DNA of 64,000 bases from Altererythrobacter sp. XM-24bin4 (GCA_003149575.1 QCWG01000001.1:525183-589182), one strand, 5' to 3'. Numbered from the stretch's first letter, positions 34,580 to 44,298 are shown. Made by a program: numbers and translations. The notes: a model not told the origin generated them from the letters alone.

Positions 34580-35407
34580 ATGGAGATGACAATGACCGAT
34601 GATTACCAGGCTTCGAGAGCGGTTTCGAAATTACTACAAGTAGGAGCGCAAAGTCTTTGGGCGAATGCGGAGCCATATCCATTCATAATTGTGGATGATT
34701 GGTTGGACTCAAATTGGGCGGATGAGGTCCATAATGAGATTCTTCAGGCCCCGACCAACCTTCAATCTAACGATTTTGTTTTCGCTAAGGCAAAGTTTGA
34801 GAATCCCGATTTTGCTCTTTTTGGGCCGGGTTGCTCAGCTTTACACTCTCTCTTAATAGGAACTGCATTTTCCGATGCGCTGTCAAAAATTACTGGACAG
34901 GATCTTATTATCGACCCTACCTTTTTAGGGGGCGGTGTTCATAGGGGCGGGCGGGGCTCCTATCTCGATATGCACACAGACTTCTTGGAGCACCCAAATA
35001 AGCCTAATCTCCATAGAAGGCTCAATATTTTGCTTTACCTGAATAAGAACTGGGAAAAGGGATGGGGTGGCGACCTCCGCTTACGCCACATTGAGGAAGG
35101 GGAAACTTTTTCTATTCCACCGATATTTAATCGCTTGGTCATCATGGAATCATCTGAGGTAACACTGCATGGATACACTAAAATAAACATCCCTGAGGGG
35201 CGATTCCGGACATCTGTGGCTGCTTATGCGTATTCATCCGAGCTTTCGTCCGGAGGAAGGTCGTTTACGACCTGGTACCCCGAAAAATCTTCCATAAGAA
35301 GATTGATAGCGCAATTTTTACCAATGGCCATTAGCCTAAAGCGCAGGTTCTTCGGTAGTAGGACCGCTTCTAGATCGGCAGAAGAAAAACAAAAGATCGA
35401 TGAGTGA
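34580..35407 (+). CDS. 2OG-Fe(II) oxygenase (prolyl 4-hydroxylase-like)
   Basis: Non-haem iron dioxygenase of about 275 residues. The double-stranded beta-helix core is visible: LDMHTDF with H-x-D near residue 133, NILLYLNKNWEKGWGGDLRL, VTLHGYTKI with the distal His near 195, and an Arg (RFRTSVAAYAYSSE) for 2-oxoglutarate. The family hydroxylates proteins or small molecules. Its location between flippase and glycosyltransferases suggests a sugar or acyl substrate, which is inference. In-frame ATGs occur at 34580, 34586 and 34592; GGAG lies six bases before 34592. It overlaps the next gene by eight bases. Confidence 0.82.
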   Translation: MEMTMTDDYQASRAVSKLLQVGAQSLWANAEPYPFIIVDDWLDSNWADEVHNEILQAPTNLQSNDFVFAKAKFENPDFALFGPGCSALHSLLIGTAFSDALSKITGQDLIIDPTFLGGGVHRGGRGSYLDMHTDFLEHPNKPNLHRRLNILLYLNKNWEKGWGGDLRLRHIEEGETFSIPPIFNRLVIMESSEVTLHGYTKINIPEGRFRTSVAAYAYSSELSSGGRSFTTWYPEKSSIRRLIAQFLPMAISLKRRFFGSRTASRSAEEKQKIDE

Positions 35408-36518
35408 TAATACGGTACACATTTTTGTCGAAGGGCACGCCTTAGATGGGAGCAGTCAAGGCGTCACCACATATATTGCTAATCTGTACAAGAATTTTGA
35501 GGCACGGCAATTTAATATCTTCGTAGGATTGGAACCGGGAAGTGATTTATCCGAGTATGAATTGAACGGCGATAACATTCATCCAATTTACTACTCTACC
35601 CAAAATAAATTTTGGCGCTACACCTATGAGATACCCTTACTGATCAAACGGCACAGTATTTCCGTTGCTCATTTCCAATACATTACCCCTTTATGGAAGA
35701 ATTGCAGTTGGATTACTACGATTCATGATATTCTTCCATTAGATTTTAGGAATCAATTTCCGTTATCCTTTCAAGTCACGCGCACTTTTTTCTACTGGGT
35801 GGCAGCGAAACGGTCAGATATTTGTTTGACAGTTTCCAACTATACAGCTGAAAGAATTCGGGCCCGTTTCGGAGCGGTGAAACATCTGGAGATCATAGAA
35901 AATGGCATTGATCAAAACGCGCTTGGATCTGACAGATTAGGTAGGCTATCCGGCGGGTCTAAAAAGCCCTATATATTATGCGTAAGCCGTTTCGAGAATA
36001 GAAAGCGACAACATTTACTGTTAGAGCTAATAGCACAGGGCATTATCGATACTTCTAAATTTGACATGATCTTTGTCGGCGCCGCCACACACGAGCGCAC
36101 AGAGTTTGATACTCGACTGCCTGCTATGCCTTCTAGGGATAGGAAAGCTATTTTTCGGTTTGAGCACGTGTCTACTGCTGAATTAACCAGCCTATACGAA
36201 GACGCAGTTTTGACAATTTACCCCAGTTTAGCCGAGGGGTTTGGCCTGCCCGTCATTGAGTCGTTTGCAAATGGAACACCCTGTTTCTTTGCAAATAATA
36301 CTGCCATGACTGATTTTCGTGATATCGCCCCCGAATTTGCTTTTGACAACCCGGATGATTTGAACCGAAAAATTGAACAATTTTTGCGCGAACCTAAATA
36401 TTTTAGTCGCAGTTTAGAAAATGCCAAACAAAAACTTCTCGAGCGTTATGATTGGAGTAGGAGTGCAGTAAGGCTACAAAAACTTATCTTTGAACTCGAT
36501 GGCGGACTGAATAAGTGA
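35400..36518 (+). CDS. Glycosyltransferase family 4
   Basis: GT-B retaining glycosyltransferase of 372 residues for EPS repeat-unit assembly. The N-terminal domain has GHALDGSSQGVTTYIANLY and the central TIHDILPLDF. The C-terminal donor domain has YILCVSRFENRKRQHLL, YEDAVLTIYPSLAEGFGLP, and VIESFANGTP with the E-x7-E motif near residue 280. Composition is AT-rich like its neighbours. It starts eight bases before the oxygenase stop. Donor sugar unknown. Confidence 0.88.
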   Translation: MSDNTVHIFVEGHALDGSSQGVTTYIANLYKNFEARQFNIFVGLEPGSDLSEYELNGDNIHPIYYSTQNKFWRYTYEIPLLIKRHSISVAHFQYITPLWKNCSWITTIHDILPLDFRNQFPLSFQVTRTFFYWVAAKRSDICLTVSNYTAERIRARFGAVKHLEIIENGIDQNALGSDRLGRLSGGSKKPYILCVSRFENRKRQHLLLELIAQGIIDTSKFDMIFVGAATHERTEFDTRLPAMPSRDRKAIFRFEHVSTAELTSLYEDAVLTIYPSLAEGFGLPVIESFANGTPCFFANNTAMTDFRDIAPEFAFDNPDDLNRKIEQFLREPKYFSRSLENAKQKLLERYDWSRSAVRLQKLIFELDGGLNK

Positions 36519-36591
36519 TGCGCGACACATTGATGAAAATCTAGCTTATACCGCAGGATATAGAGCACTCTAAGGCTTGCGTGAAAACAAA

Positions 36592-37716
36592 ATGATTCAA
36601 AATTCCCGTCTCTTTGCTCCCATTTTGGAATATGGGTTTCGCCTAGCCTACACCACACTGCACTTAATCTTATCTATTCTCCTCAAAAATGTATCCAGAA
36701 AAAAACCATGGGTTATATTTGGATCAGAATTCGGAGAAGAAAGTAGCCACATTAAAGGCGTGCTTCCCAAATTTATTGAGAGCTGTGATGCCGATGTCTT
36801 TTTTTACGACAAGAAGCTGAGGAGGCTCCGGCGCTTAGGAGCTCAAGAGCAGATTTACGGGCGTTTTGCTTCGTTGAGAATGCGTTTAGAAGCATCAGTT
36901 TATGTGGTTACGCACAATATTCGCGATATTTTCGTTATGAAGCCCCCGCACACTACTTTGATAAACCTTTGGCATGGCATCCCCATTAAACCGATAGGTT
37001 TCGACTCCCAAATCGAGAGGGCTATGCTTGCCAGGGTTAAGCGTAGGACTGGTTATTATCCTTATGAACAATGGGATCATTTGATCTGTTATTCTGAGCA
37101 CCACAAAGCTTTGATGGTGTCGGCCACGAGGGGCATGTGTAAAAATTACTCTATTCTAGGTAATCCTATGGTCGCTGCGCCGCGGGTAAAAGCCAACAAA
37201 AAAAAGTATGTCGTATACTTGCCGACGTTTCGGAATAAACCCGTCAACGATTTTCTTCTTCTAAAAAATTATGCCGAACTATCACTCGAAATCACATCGG
37301 GGAAGGCGGCGGATTGTACTCAAATTCTTAAGAAACACCCCTCGAGCCCTTCAGAAGGCCTGCCAAGCGGCTTATCAAAAATAATTTCAAACGAAACAGT
37401 TAGTAGCCTCCTGAATAAGGCAAGTATTTTAGTAACTGATTATTCGAGCGTAATCTTCGAAGCGATAGCGCTTAAAATTCCCGTGATATTGTATCGGCCC
37501 GATGCCCGAGAGTACCTTGAAACCTACGGTGAACTTTATGATTTGCCATATAATCCAAACGTAAAAGAGACCACCGCTTGCAGAGAGGCTGCAGGCTTAA
37601 TAAACCAACTTCTTATGAAAGATCAGGCTTTTGAAATAAGCGAGCTGACAACTGTAGAAACTTTTAGAGCCGATAAGTTCGTGGATTTGGTTAAAGATTG
37701 TTTATTGCAGCGTTGA
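36592..37716 (+). CDS. CDP-glycerol glycerophosphotransferase family protein (TagB/TagF-like)
   Basis: Membrane-associated glycerophosphotransferase of 374 residues. Motifs in order are WVIFGSEFGEESSHIKGV, INLWHGIPIKPIGFDS (the H-G-x-P-x-K family signature near residue 130), YEQWDHLICYSEHHK, VVYLPTFRN, and ILVTDYSSVIFEAIAL near residue 282. In Gram-positive bacteria this family adds glycerol phosphate from CDP-glycerol during teichoic acid synthesis. Here it should decorate or link EPS units. ATG 36592 is preferred to TTG 36577. The TagD-like gene in the same locus could supply the donor. Confidence 0.87.
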   Translation: MIQNSRLFAPILEYGFRLAYTTLHLILSILLKNVSRKKPWVIFGSEFGEESSHIKGVLPKFIESCDADVFFYDKKLRRLRRLGAQEQIYGRFASLRMRLEASVYVVTHNIRDIFVMKPPHTTLINLWHGIPIKPIGFDSQIERAMLARVKRRTGYYPYEQWDHLICYSEHHKALMVSATRGMCKNYSILGNPMVAAPRVKANKKKYVVYLPTFRNKPVNDFLLLKNYAELSLEITSGKAADCTQILKKHPSSPSEGLPSGLSKIISNETVSSLLNKASILVTDYSSVIFEAIALKIPVILYRPDAREYLETYGELYDLPYNPNVKETTACREAAGLINQLLMKDQAFEISELTTVETFRADKFVDLVKDCLLQR

Positions 37717-37764
37717 TATTCGAGTTCATGTTTAATCATACTGTACAGGTTATATATTAAGTCG

Positions 37765-38922
37765 ATGCTCACCAGAGACCATTTTCATCAATGCCTTAAG
37801 TATTTGGCTTTGTTCGTGTCTGCGTTCGCAGTCGTATTTATTTTTTTACCCGCTACTTTTGATTTACATGGCATAAATTATCGTTTCGATTTTACGACTA
37901 TTTTAGTGGGAAACTCGGTGCTGTTGGCAGTTCTCTGGTCTGCTTACGTGCTTTCTGCGTTAAACAAAAGCCAGCAGCGCGTAAGGGCTACGGTCATCCA
38001 AACAAATTCCACAATCAATGCTTACGAAATAAATGCAAAATTCGCTATATCTGCATTTTTGTCTTTAACTTCACTGTTCTTGTTTTATGCTATTTCTGGC
38101 GTTGCGATGCTTAATGCGGGGGCCGAGTTTGAAAGGGTGGCGCTAAAGGCAGGTAATGGTGAATATCTTATATTGGGCACAGCGTTTGCATATGTCACCA
38201 TTGGGTACGTTGAAGAAAGCTATACTATCATTAAAAAGGCGGTTTCCCTCACCCTTTTAACCTTGTTGGCCTTCTCTGGTTTCAAGACACCCTTTCTTAT
38301 TGGATTAATCATTTTGTTTGCCCCTCGCGAAATGCGCAATATTTTTGCTTGGCGATACTTATTTCTGACATCCGGGATATTCGTTTTAGTGGCGTTTTAC
38401 GATTCTTGGCGGCTGGATTCTACTACTCTCAATTTAATCGATACTTGGATGTGGAAGCTCGCGATACCGCTATATAATTCGTCTTATGTTTTGGAATTTG
38501 TCGCAGCATATCAAAGCGGCATAGGCAGCTTAATTGCTCGCGATGTATCAGCCTTCGTTGGCGACGGCCCTTTTTCCGGGGCTTGGATCCACAGTCAAAT
38601 GCCTGGCTTGGGGGCTGTAGAGAGCATTAGCGTCCCGATTGCAGCAGAAGGATTTGCTAACTTTCGTGCGCCGGGCTTCATCATCTATCCTATTTGTCTC
38701 ATTATTGTTGCGGCGGCTCTCTCTTACCTTCCAGAGATCACGAAAGTAGACGGTCGGGCATGGGCTTTTCTAGTGAGCTTCATTTTGGCAAAATGTACTA
38801 TTTCTGGGTTTTTCTTATCGATGATCTTCACCCTTGGCCCTGTTGTCTTGGCGTTATTAATAGTTAACGCAACTTGGACCCTCTTCAGCAGGTCTAAGTT
38901 CTTACACCGCGGTCATAGATAG
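37765..38922 (+). CDS. Oligosaccharide repeat-unit polymerase, Wzy-like
   Basis: Integral membrane protein of 385 residues with about ten predicted helices (LFVSAFAVVFIFLPATF, LISLISLFLFYAISG-type segments) and a periplasmic loop around residues 255-305. It is too divergent for a motif-based call, as Wzy proteins usually are. Size, topology and position between the glycosyltransferases, flippase and rhamnose genes make Wzy the best candidate. It is strongly AT-rich. The O-antigen-ligase-type protein at 23.1 kb is the competing polymerase candidate. Confidence 0.7.
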   Translation: MLTRDHFHQCLKYLALFVSAFAVVFIFLPATFDLHGINYRFDFTTILVGNSVLLAVLWSAYVLSALNKSQQRVRATVIQTNSTINAYEINAKFAISAFLSLTSLFLFYAISGVAMLNAGAEFERVALKAGNGEYLILGTAFAYVTIGYVEESYTIIKKAVSLTLLTLLAFSGFKTPFLIGLIILFAPREMRNIFAWRYLFLTSGIFVLVAFYDSWRLDSTTLNLIDTWMWKLAIPLYNSSYVLEFVAAYQSGIGSLIARDVSAFVGDGPFSGAWIHSQMPGLGAVESISVPIAAEGFANFRAPGFIIYPICLIIVAAALSYLPEITKVDGRAWAFLVSFILAKCTISGFFLSMIFTLGPVVLALLIVNATWTLFSRSKFLHRGHR

Positions 38923-38929
38923 GCGAATT

Positions 38930-40003
38930 ATGTCAAAAATTGCAATAATTGGCTCTGTTGGAATCCCAGCGAGATACGGTGGATTTGAAACTCTTGTAGA
39001 AAATTTGGTCCAATCAAAAACTGCCGAGGGTTTGCCAATAACTGTCTATTGCTCCTCCAAAGCTTATCACGTTAAGCGTAAGTGTTACAAAGGAGTAAGG
39101 TTAAAATACATCAATTTTCATGCTAACGGTCTAGCATCTATTATTTACGACACCTTGAGCATTGTCGATGCCATTATGTGCCAGCATAGACGATTGCTAA
39201 TTCTGGGGGTTTCCGGAGCTCCGGTCCTTCCGCTCGTTAGATTATTTTGCAAGACTCAAATTATCGTTAACTTAGATGGCGTAGAGTGGAAAAGACAGAA
39301 ATGGTCTTTCCTAGCCAAACTTTATCTCCGCATTGCCGAATGGTTCGCAGTAAAGTTCTCACACGTGGTAATCGCTGACAATCGAGCCATCGCCGATTAC
39401 CTCAGCGAAAGTTTCGGCTGTGACGCCAAGGTCATCCCATACGGAGGTGATCATGCAATCGAGGCGGTGCCGGATCCCGAAGCAGCGGCACATCTGCCAG
39501 AGGGCTATGCACTTGGGTTATGTCGCATTGAGCCGGAGAACAATATAGGTATGATCCTAGAAGCCTTTGATAGAATTAGTATGCCGCTTGTCTTCATTGG
39601 CAATTGGGACAAGAGCGCATATGGCCAGTCTCTTAAGGCGAAATATGCCAACCACCCGACCATTACCATCCACGGCCCGATTTATGATCCGCGGGGTCTG
39701 CGCGCCGTTCGCGACAGAGCTCAGCTTTACCTCCATGGTCATTCAGCGGGGGGGACCAACCCGGCGCTGGTCGAGATGATGCATTTTGGAATCCCGATTG
39801 CCGCTTACGACTGTAGCTTCAACCGTCATACGACTGAAAATAAGGCGCTATATTTTAAAACCGCGGACGAACTGCGCACTTTAGTCAGCTTGCTTGCACT
39901 CGAGAGCTCTGCAAGCGGTGCTCGTGAGATGGTTGAGATCGCGCAGCGTCGCTACACTTGGGACGTTATTGGCAAAGCCTATTTCGCGTTGCTGGAGGGC
40001 TGA
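38930..40003 (+). CDS. DUF1972 glycosyltransferase, rhamnosyltransferase-like
   Basis: GT4-type enzyme of 357 residues with the DUF1972 N-terminal domain (IAIIGSVGIPARYGGFETLVE at the very start, given in part). Related streptococcal enzymes transfer L-rhamnose, which fits the dTDP-rhamnose genes that follow five bases later. The C-terminal domain has CRIEPENNIGMILEAF and GHSAGGTNPALVEMMHFG. Base composition changes inside the gene: the first half is AT-rich like the cassette, and the last third is GC-rich like the rfb genes. This suggests an old recombination point within it. Confidence 0.87.
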   Translation: MSKIAIIGSVGIPARYGGFETLVENLVQSKTAEGLPITVYCSSKAYHVKRKCYKGVRLKYINFHANGLASIIYDTLSIVDAIMCQHRRLLILGVSGAPVLPLVRLFCKTQIIVNLDGVEWKRQKWSFLAKLYLRIAEWFAVKFSHVVIADNRAIADYLSESFGCDAKVIPYGGDHAIEAVPDPEAAAHLPEGYALGLCRIEPENNIGMILEAFDRISMPLVFIGNWDKSAYGQSLKAKYANHPTITIHGPIYDPRGLRAVRDRAQLYLHGHSAGGTNPALVEMMHFGIPIAAYDCSFNRHTTENKALYFKTADELRTLVSLLALESSASGAREMVEIAQRRYTWDVIGKAYFALLEG

Positions 40004-40007
40004 CTGC

Positions 40008-40568
40008 ATGGACATTGCTCCCACGGCCATTCCCGATGTTCTGGTCATCACACCGCAACGTTTTGGAGACCCACGTGGTTGGTTCTCTGAAACCTGGAAT
40101 GCCGCGCTCTTTCAGGCTGCTGGGATTGACCTCGAATTCGTACAAGACAACCACTCAGCCTCAGTCTACGCCGGCACGGTGCGCGGGATGCACTATCAGG
40201 CGCCGCCGCGAGCTCAGGATAAGCTGATTCGCTGCACTAAAGGCGCGATCCTTGATGTCGTGTTCGACGCGCGCAAAGGCTCGCCAACTTATGGTGAATG
40301 GCTTGCGGAGGAGCTAACGGCACAGAATGGCAGGCAATTGTTGGTGCCTAAGGGGTTCCTTCACGGATTCTTGACGTTGGCGCCTGAAAGCGAGGTCCAA
40401 TACAAGGTTACCAATTTCTACGATGCTGAATGCGATGGCTCGGTCCGCTGGGACAGTCTTGGTGTTGACTGGGGCCTCAGCGGTTCACCGATCCTGTCCG
40501 ACAAGGATATGAGCGCTCCGCTTTTCGCTGACTGGGTCTCACCTTTTACCTACGAGAGACCTTCATGA
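40008..40568 (+). CDS. rfbC: dTDP-4-dehydrorhamnose 3,5-epimerase
   Basis: Cupin-fold epimerase of 186 residues, third step of dTDP-L-rhamnose synthesis. It shows the family sequence [34 protein letters not shown] with the catalytic His near residue 62, [18 protein letters not shown] and [14 protein letters not shown]. The Tyr base lies in [10 protein letters not shown]. The ATG at 40008 is five bases after the glycosyltransferase stop. A longer open frame from 39894 lies inside that gene. It overlaps rfbB by four bases. Confidence 0.95.
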   Translation: MDIAPTAIPDVLVITPQRFGDPRGWFSETWNAALFQAAGIDLEFVQDNHSASVYAGTVRGMHYQAPPRAQDKLIRCTKGAILDVVFDARKGSPTYGEWLAEELTAQNGRQLLVPKGFLHGFLTLAPESEVQYKVTNFYDAECDGSVRWDSLGVDWGLSGSPILSDKDMSAPLFADWVSPFTYERPS

Positions 40569-41617
40569 AAATTCTCGTGACCGGCGGCGCCGGCTTTATC
40601 GGTTCTGCGGTAATCCGCCTCGCGATTTCGCGTGGCCATAGCGTGATCAACCTCGATGCGCTGACCTATGCCGCCTGCCTTGAAAACCTCGCCGCGGTTG
40701 CGGATAATCCGACTTATGCATTTGAACACGCTGATATTCGCAACCGTCCCGAGATCGACCGCATATTTGGCAAGCACCAACCGGATATGGTGATGCACCT
40801 TGCCGCGGAAAGCCATGTTGACCGTTCGATCGACGGCCCGGGCACCTTTATGGAAACCAATATTCTGGGCACGTTCAACATGCTGGAGGCCGCGCGTAAA
40901 TATTGGGCTGAGGGCGGAAAGCCTGACGGCTTCCGTTTTCACCATATCAGCACAGACGAAGTCTACGGATCGCTGCCGCCTGATCCGGAGGTGCAATTCA
41001 CTGAAGACACACCTTATGATCCGCGCAGCCCCTATTCTGCATCAAAGGCCAGTTCTGACCATCTCGTTCGGGCCTGGGCCGAAACCTACGGTCTACCAGT
41101 GCTGGTCACCAATTGCTCGAACAACTACGGCCCCTACCACTTCCCGGAAAAGCTTATCCCTGTGGTCACGCTCAACGCGCTGCACGGAAAGCCGCTGCCG
41201 ATCTATGGAGATGGCTCAAATGTGCGCGATTGGCTCTATGTCGAGGATCATGCCGAAGCGTTGCTGCTGGTGATCGAGCGCGGCGAGGTTGGGCGCACTT
41301 ACAATATCGGCGGCGAAAACGAGCGCAGTAACCTGCAGTTGGTGGAGACGATCTGCGGCATCCTTGATCGGCTGCGGCCGCGCGGTGACGGATCATCCTA
41401 TAGCGAGCTCATCACCTTCGTCGCCGATCGGCCCGGCCATGATGCGCGCTATGCTATCGATCCCAGCCGGATCCGCGAGGAGCTCGGATGGCGCCCCTCT
41501 GTTACGGTCGAAGAGGGGCTGGAGCGGACAGTGCGATGGTATCTCGACAATGAGGATTGGTGGCGTCCACTGTTGAGCCGACAGGGCGTCGGCCAGCGGC
41601 TCGGTACAGGACGGTAA
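40565..41617 (+). CDS. rfbB: dTDP-glucose 4,6-dehydratase
   Basis: NAD-dependent extended SDR of 350 residues, second step of dTDP-L-rhamnose synthesis. NAD motif [10 protein letters not shown] at residues 7-16, [15 protein letters not shown] near 79-93, [20 protein letters not shown] near 121-140 with the Thr-Asp-Glu active triad, and [15 protein letters not shown] near 155 with Y-x3-K. It follows rfbC with a four-base overlap and precedes rfbD by seven bases. Confidence 0.96.
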   Translation: MKILVTGGAGFIGSAVIRLAISRGHSVINLDALTYAACLENLAAVADNPTYAFEHADIRNRPEIDRIFGKHQPDMVMHLAAESHVDRSIDGPGTFMETNILGTFNMLEAARKYWAEGGKPDGFRFHHISTDEVYGSLPPDPEVQFTEDTPYDPRSPYSASKASSDHLVRAWAETYGLPVLVTNCSNNYGPYHFPEKLIPVVTLNALHGKPLPIYGDGSNVRDWLYVEDHAEALLLVIERGEVGRTYNIGGENERSNLQLVETICGILDRLRPRGDGSSYSELITFVADRPGHDARYAIDPSRIREELGWRPSVTVEEGLERTVRWYLDNEDWWRPLLSRQGVGQRLGTGR

Positions 41618-41624
41618 GCAACGC

Positions 41625-42497
41625 GTGACAATTCTGGTCTTCGGGAAAACGGGGCAGGTGGCGCAGGAATTGCAGGTGCTTGCGCCGGCAATGGCGCCCT
41701 TGATCGCATTGGGCCGCGATGAGGCCGATCTTGCTGTGCCAGGAGCTTGCACCGCAGCAATCGAGGATTATGCGCCCACAGCCGTTATCAATGCCGCCGC
41801 TTACACGGCGGTTGATCGCGCCGAAGAGGAAGAAGAACTGGCGGCGCGCGTCAATGGCGCGGCGCCTGCTGAAATGGCGAGAGCCTGCGCTGCGCGCGAT
41901 ATTCCCTTCGTCCATCTCTCGACCGACTACGTCTTGGACGGCAGCGGGGACGCGCCATGGCGCCCTGACAGTCCAGTTGCGCCTATCTCTTCTTATGGCC
42001 GCAGCAAGCTAGTGGGCGAGCGGGGTGTGGTAGAGGCAGGCGGGTGCTATGCCATCCTGCGCACGTCATGGGTGTTCTCGGCCCATGGACAGAATTTCGT
42101 GAAGACTATGCTGCGCCTTGGGCCAGAGCGCGATCAGTTGCGCGTTGTGGCAGACCAGATCGGCGGCCCAACCCCGGCTGCAGCGATCACGCGGGCCTGT
42201 CTGTCAATCGCGGAGCAACTCGCCGATGATCCAGCCAAGCGCGGAACTTATCATTTCGCCGGAGCACCCGATACATCGTGGGCCGATTTCGCGCGCGCGA
42301 TCTTTGTGCAGGCGGGGCTGGCATGCGAAGTGCAAGACATCGGCACATCGGATTATCCAACGCCAGCACGGCGTCCGGCTAATTCGCGGCTCGATTGCAG
42401 CGCAACCGAGGCCGTGTTTGGGATTAAAAGGCCAAATTGGCAGGATGGGCTGGCCGCGGTCCTGCAAGACCTAAAGCAGAAGGATACAGTGCAATAA
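41625..42497 (+). CDS. rfbD: dTDP-4-dehydrorhamnose reductase
   Basis: Last step of dTDP-L-rhamnose synthesis, NADPH dependent, 290 residues. It begins [15 protein letters not shown] (Gly-rich motif GKTGQ), then [42 protein letters not shown], and the Y-x3-K motif in [11 protein letters not shown] near residue 130, with [18 protein letters not shown]. The start is a GTG. The rfbA ATG overlaps the stop by one base (TAATG). Confidence 0.95.
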   Translation: MTILVFGKTGQVAQELQVLAPAMAPLIALGRDEADLAVPGACTAAIEDYAPTAVINAAAYTAVDRAEEEEELAARVNGAAPAEMARACAARDIPFVHLSTDYVLDGSGDAPWRPDSPVAPISSYGRSKLVGERGVVEAGGCYAILRTSWVFSAHGQNFVKTMLRLGPERDQLRVVADQIGGPTPAAAITRACLSIAEQLADDPAKRGTYHFAGAPDTSWADFARAIFVQAGLACEVQDIGTSDYPTPARRPANSRLDCSATEAVFGIKRPNWQDGLAAVLQDLKQKDTVQ

Positions 42498-43372
42498 TGC
42501 AGCGCAAGGGCATCATCTTGGCCGGCGGTTCTGGCACGCGTCTCTACCCAGTGACGATCGGGCTCTCCAAGCAACTCCTGCCGATCTATGATAAACCGAT
42601 GATTTATTATCCCCTCAGCGTGTTGATGTTGGCGGGAATTCGCGAGATCGCAGTGATCACCACACCAGAGGATCAGGCGCAGTTTATCCGTACGTTGGGT
42701 GATGGCAGCCAGTGGGGCATCAGCCTTACCTACATCGAGCAGCCCAGTCCGGATGGGCTGGCGCAAGCATACCTGTTGGCGGAGGAGTTCCTGGCTGGCG
42801 CCCCTTCAGCGATGGTGCTGGGCGACAATCTGTTTTTCGGCCACGGCCTACCCGACCTTCTGGTCGAAGCGGCGGCGCAAAACGATGGTGGTACCGTTTT
42901 CGGCTATCGCGTGGCCGATCCGGAACGCTACGGTGTCGTCGATTTTGCCGAAGACGGTTCGGTGCGTTCGATCGTCGAAAAGCCCGAAAAGCCAGCATCG
43001 AATTTTGCTGTGACTGGGCTCTATTTCCTTGACGGTTCGGCTCCGCAGCGCGCGGCGCAGGTCAAGCCATCGCCGCGCGGCGAATTGGAGATCACCACGC
43101 TGCTCGAAAGCTATCTGACGGATGGAACCCTGCAGGTCAGCCTGATGGGGCGCGGTTTTGCCTGGCTTGACACCGGCACGCATGCAAGCCTGCTCGACGC
43201 CGGCAATTTCGTCCGTACGCTTGAAGAGCGTCAAGGCTTGCAGACCGGCAGCCCCGATGAGATCGCCTATGCGCAGGGCTGGATTTCCAGCGAGCAATTG
43301 GCCGAGCGCGCGCGGGTGTTCGGCAAGAACGCCTACGGGCGTTATCTGGAGCAATTGCTTGAGCAGCGTTAA
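42497..43372 (+). CDS. rfbA: Glucose-1-phosphate thymidylyltransferase
   Basis: First step of dTDP-L-rhamnose synthesis, 291 residues. It has [35 protein letters not shown], and [20 protein letters not shown]. It also has [12 protein letters not shown] near residue 110, [20 protein letters not shown] and [19 protein letters not shown]. The ATG at 42497 fits the family start; an in-frame ATG at 42437 lies inside rfbD. It is the last gene of the rhamnose operon. The mobile module begins ten bases after its stop on the other strand. Confidence 0.96.
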   Translation: MQRKGIILAGGSGTRLYPVTIGLSKQLLPIYDKPMIYYPLSVLMLAGIREIAVITTPEDQAQFIRTLGDGSQWGISLTYIEQPSPDGLAQAYLLAEEFLAGAPSAMVLGDNLFFGHGLPDLLVEAAAQNDGGTVFGYRVADPERYGVVDFAEDGSVRSIVEKPEKPASNFAVTGLYFLDGSAPQRAAQVKPSPRGELEITTLLESYLTDGTLQVSLMGRGFAWLDTGTHASLLDAGNFVRTLEERQGLQTGSPDEIAYAQGWISSEQLAERARVFGKNAYGRYLEQLLEQR

Positions 43373-43381
43373 GCGGCACCA

Positions 43382-44290
43382 TCACGCCCAAACGTTCTGC
43401 TCTGCCTTTTCGAGATAGCGCGCAAGCACATTCACAGACTTCCAGCCGCCAGCGCGCATAATCGCCGCTGTATCAAACCCCCGCTTCAACAAATCCTGTG
43501 CAGCGCCGACGCGCATTGAGTGCCCGCTGAAGGACGCAACTTGGTCTGCGCGTAGACCACAGCGTTGCGCTGCCTCCTTAATAACCCGCTTCACAGTGGT
43601 CGTCTCGAGGCAGCGGTCGATGACCTTGCCCTGATAGATTGGGCAGAACAGCCACTCGATGTCCTGCCCGCGGTAGTCAAGCCACTGCCGGACAAGCTCA
43701 GCCGTCCGCACTGACGTGAACGCGACCCGGCCGACACCAAAGGGGTCAGCCTTGCCCCTGCGGATAAGCACGCGCAATGTGCCATCATCGCGCAGAGTGA
43801 TATCTGAGTTGCGCAGCGCGATGAGTTCCGAGCGCCGCGTCAGTAATTCGTAGCCAAGCGATAGCATGGCGCGATTGCGCAGGCCCCAAGGGCTGTTGGG
43901 CTCACTCTCCAAAAATCGGTCAAGATATGGACGCGTGAGGCCCTTGGCCTGGCGCGGCCTCACTGCGTTTGCGCGCCGTACGCGGCGGAAGGTCAGATTG
44001 ATCTCTTCGTCATAAGTCGGGTCTGGCAGGCGCAACAGCCTGTGCACCTTGCGAATGGCGTAAAGGCGACGCTGGACAGTTGAGGGGGCCTTGCATGCGC
44101 CCTCATTTTCGAGAAACTGGCATACGGTTTCAACGCTGGCGGGGAAGGGCCGATCGATCCCTCGCGCAACACACCAATTCTCAAAAGCCTCGACATCTGC
44201 ACGGTAACTGAGCATTGTTGCAGGAGCATAGGCGCCCTCAAGGCGCTTGAATTCGGAGCGCCAATCTATTTCGCGGTCTGCGAGTTGCAT
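43382..44290 (-). CDS. Tyrosine recombinase/site-specific integrase
   Basis: DNA recombinase of 302 residues. A SAM-like N-terminal domain (YRADVEAFENWCVARGI) is followed by the catalytic domain: Arg152 in TRRSEL, Lys near 180 in IRRGKADP, HSMR (His257, Arg260), Trp283 in GGWKS at the usual His/Trp place, and the nucleophile Tyr292 in ARYLE. All catalytic residues are present, so it may be active. It is convergent with rfbA and divergent from the XRE gene. No target tRNA or att repeat was recognised near it. Confidence 0.9.
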   Translation of the reverse strand: MQLADREIDWRSEFKRLEGAYAPATMLSYRADVEAFENWCVARGIDRPFPASVETVCQFLENEGACKAPSTVQRRLYAIRKVHRLLRLPDPTYDEEINLTFRRVRRANAVRPRQAKGLTRPYLDRFLESEPNSPWGLRNRAMLSLGYELLTRRSELIALRNSDITLRDDGTLRVLIRRGKADPFGVGRVAFTSVRTAELVRQWLDYRGQDIEWLFCPIYQGKVIDRCLETTTVKRVIKEAAQRCGLRADQVASFSGHSMRVGAAQDLLKRGFDTAAIMRAGGWKSVNVLARYLEKAEQNVWA

Positions 44291-44298
44291 ATGGATAA

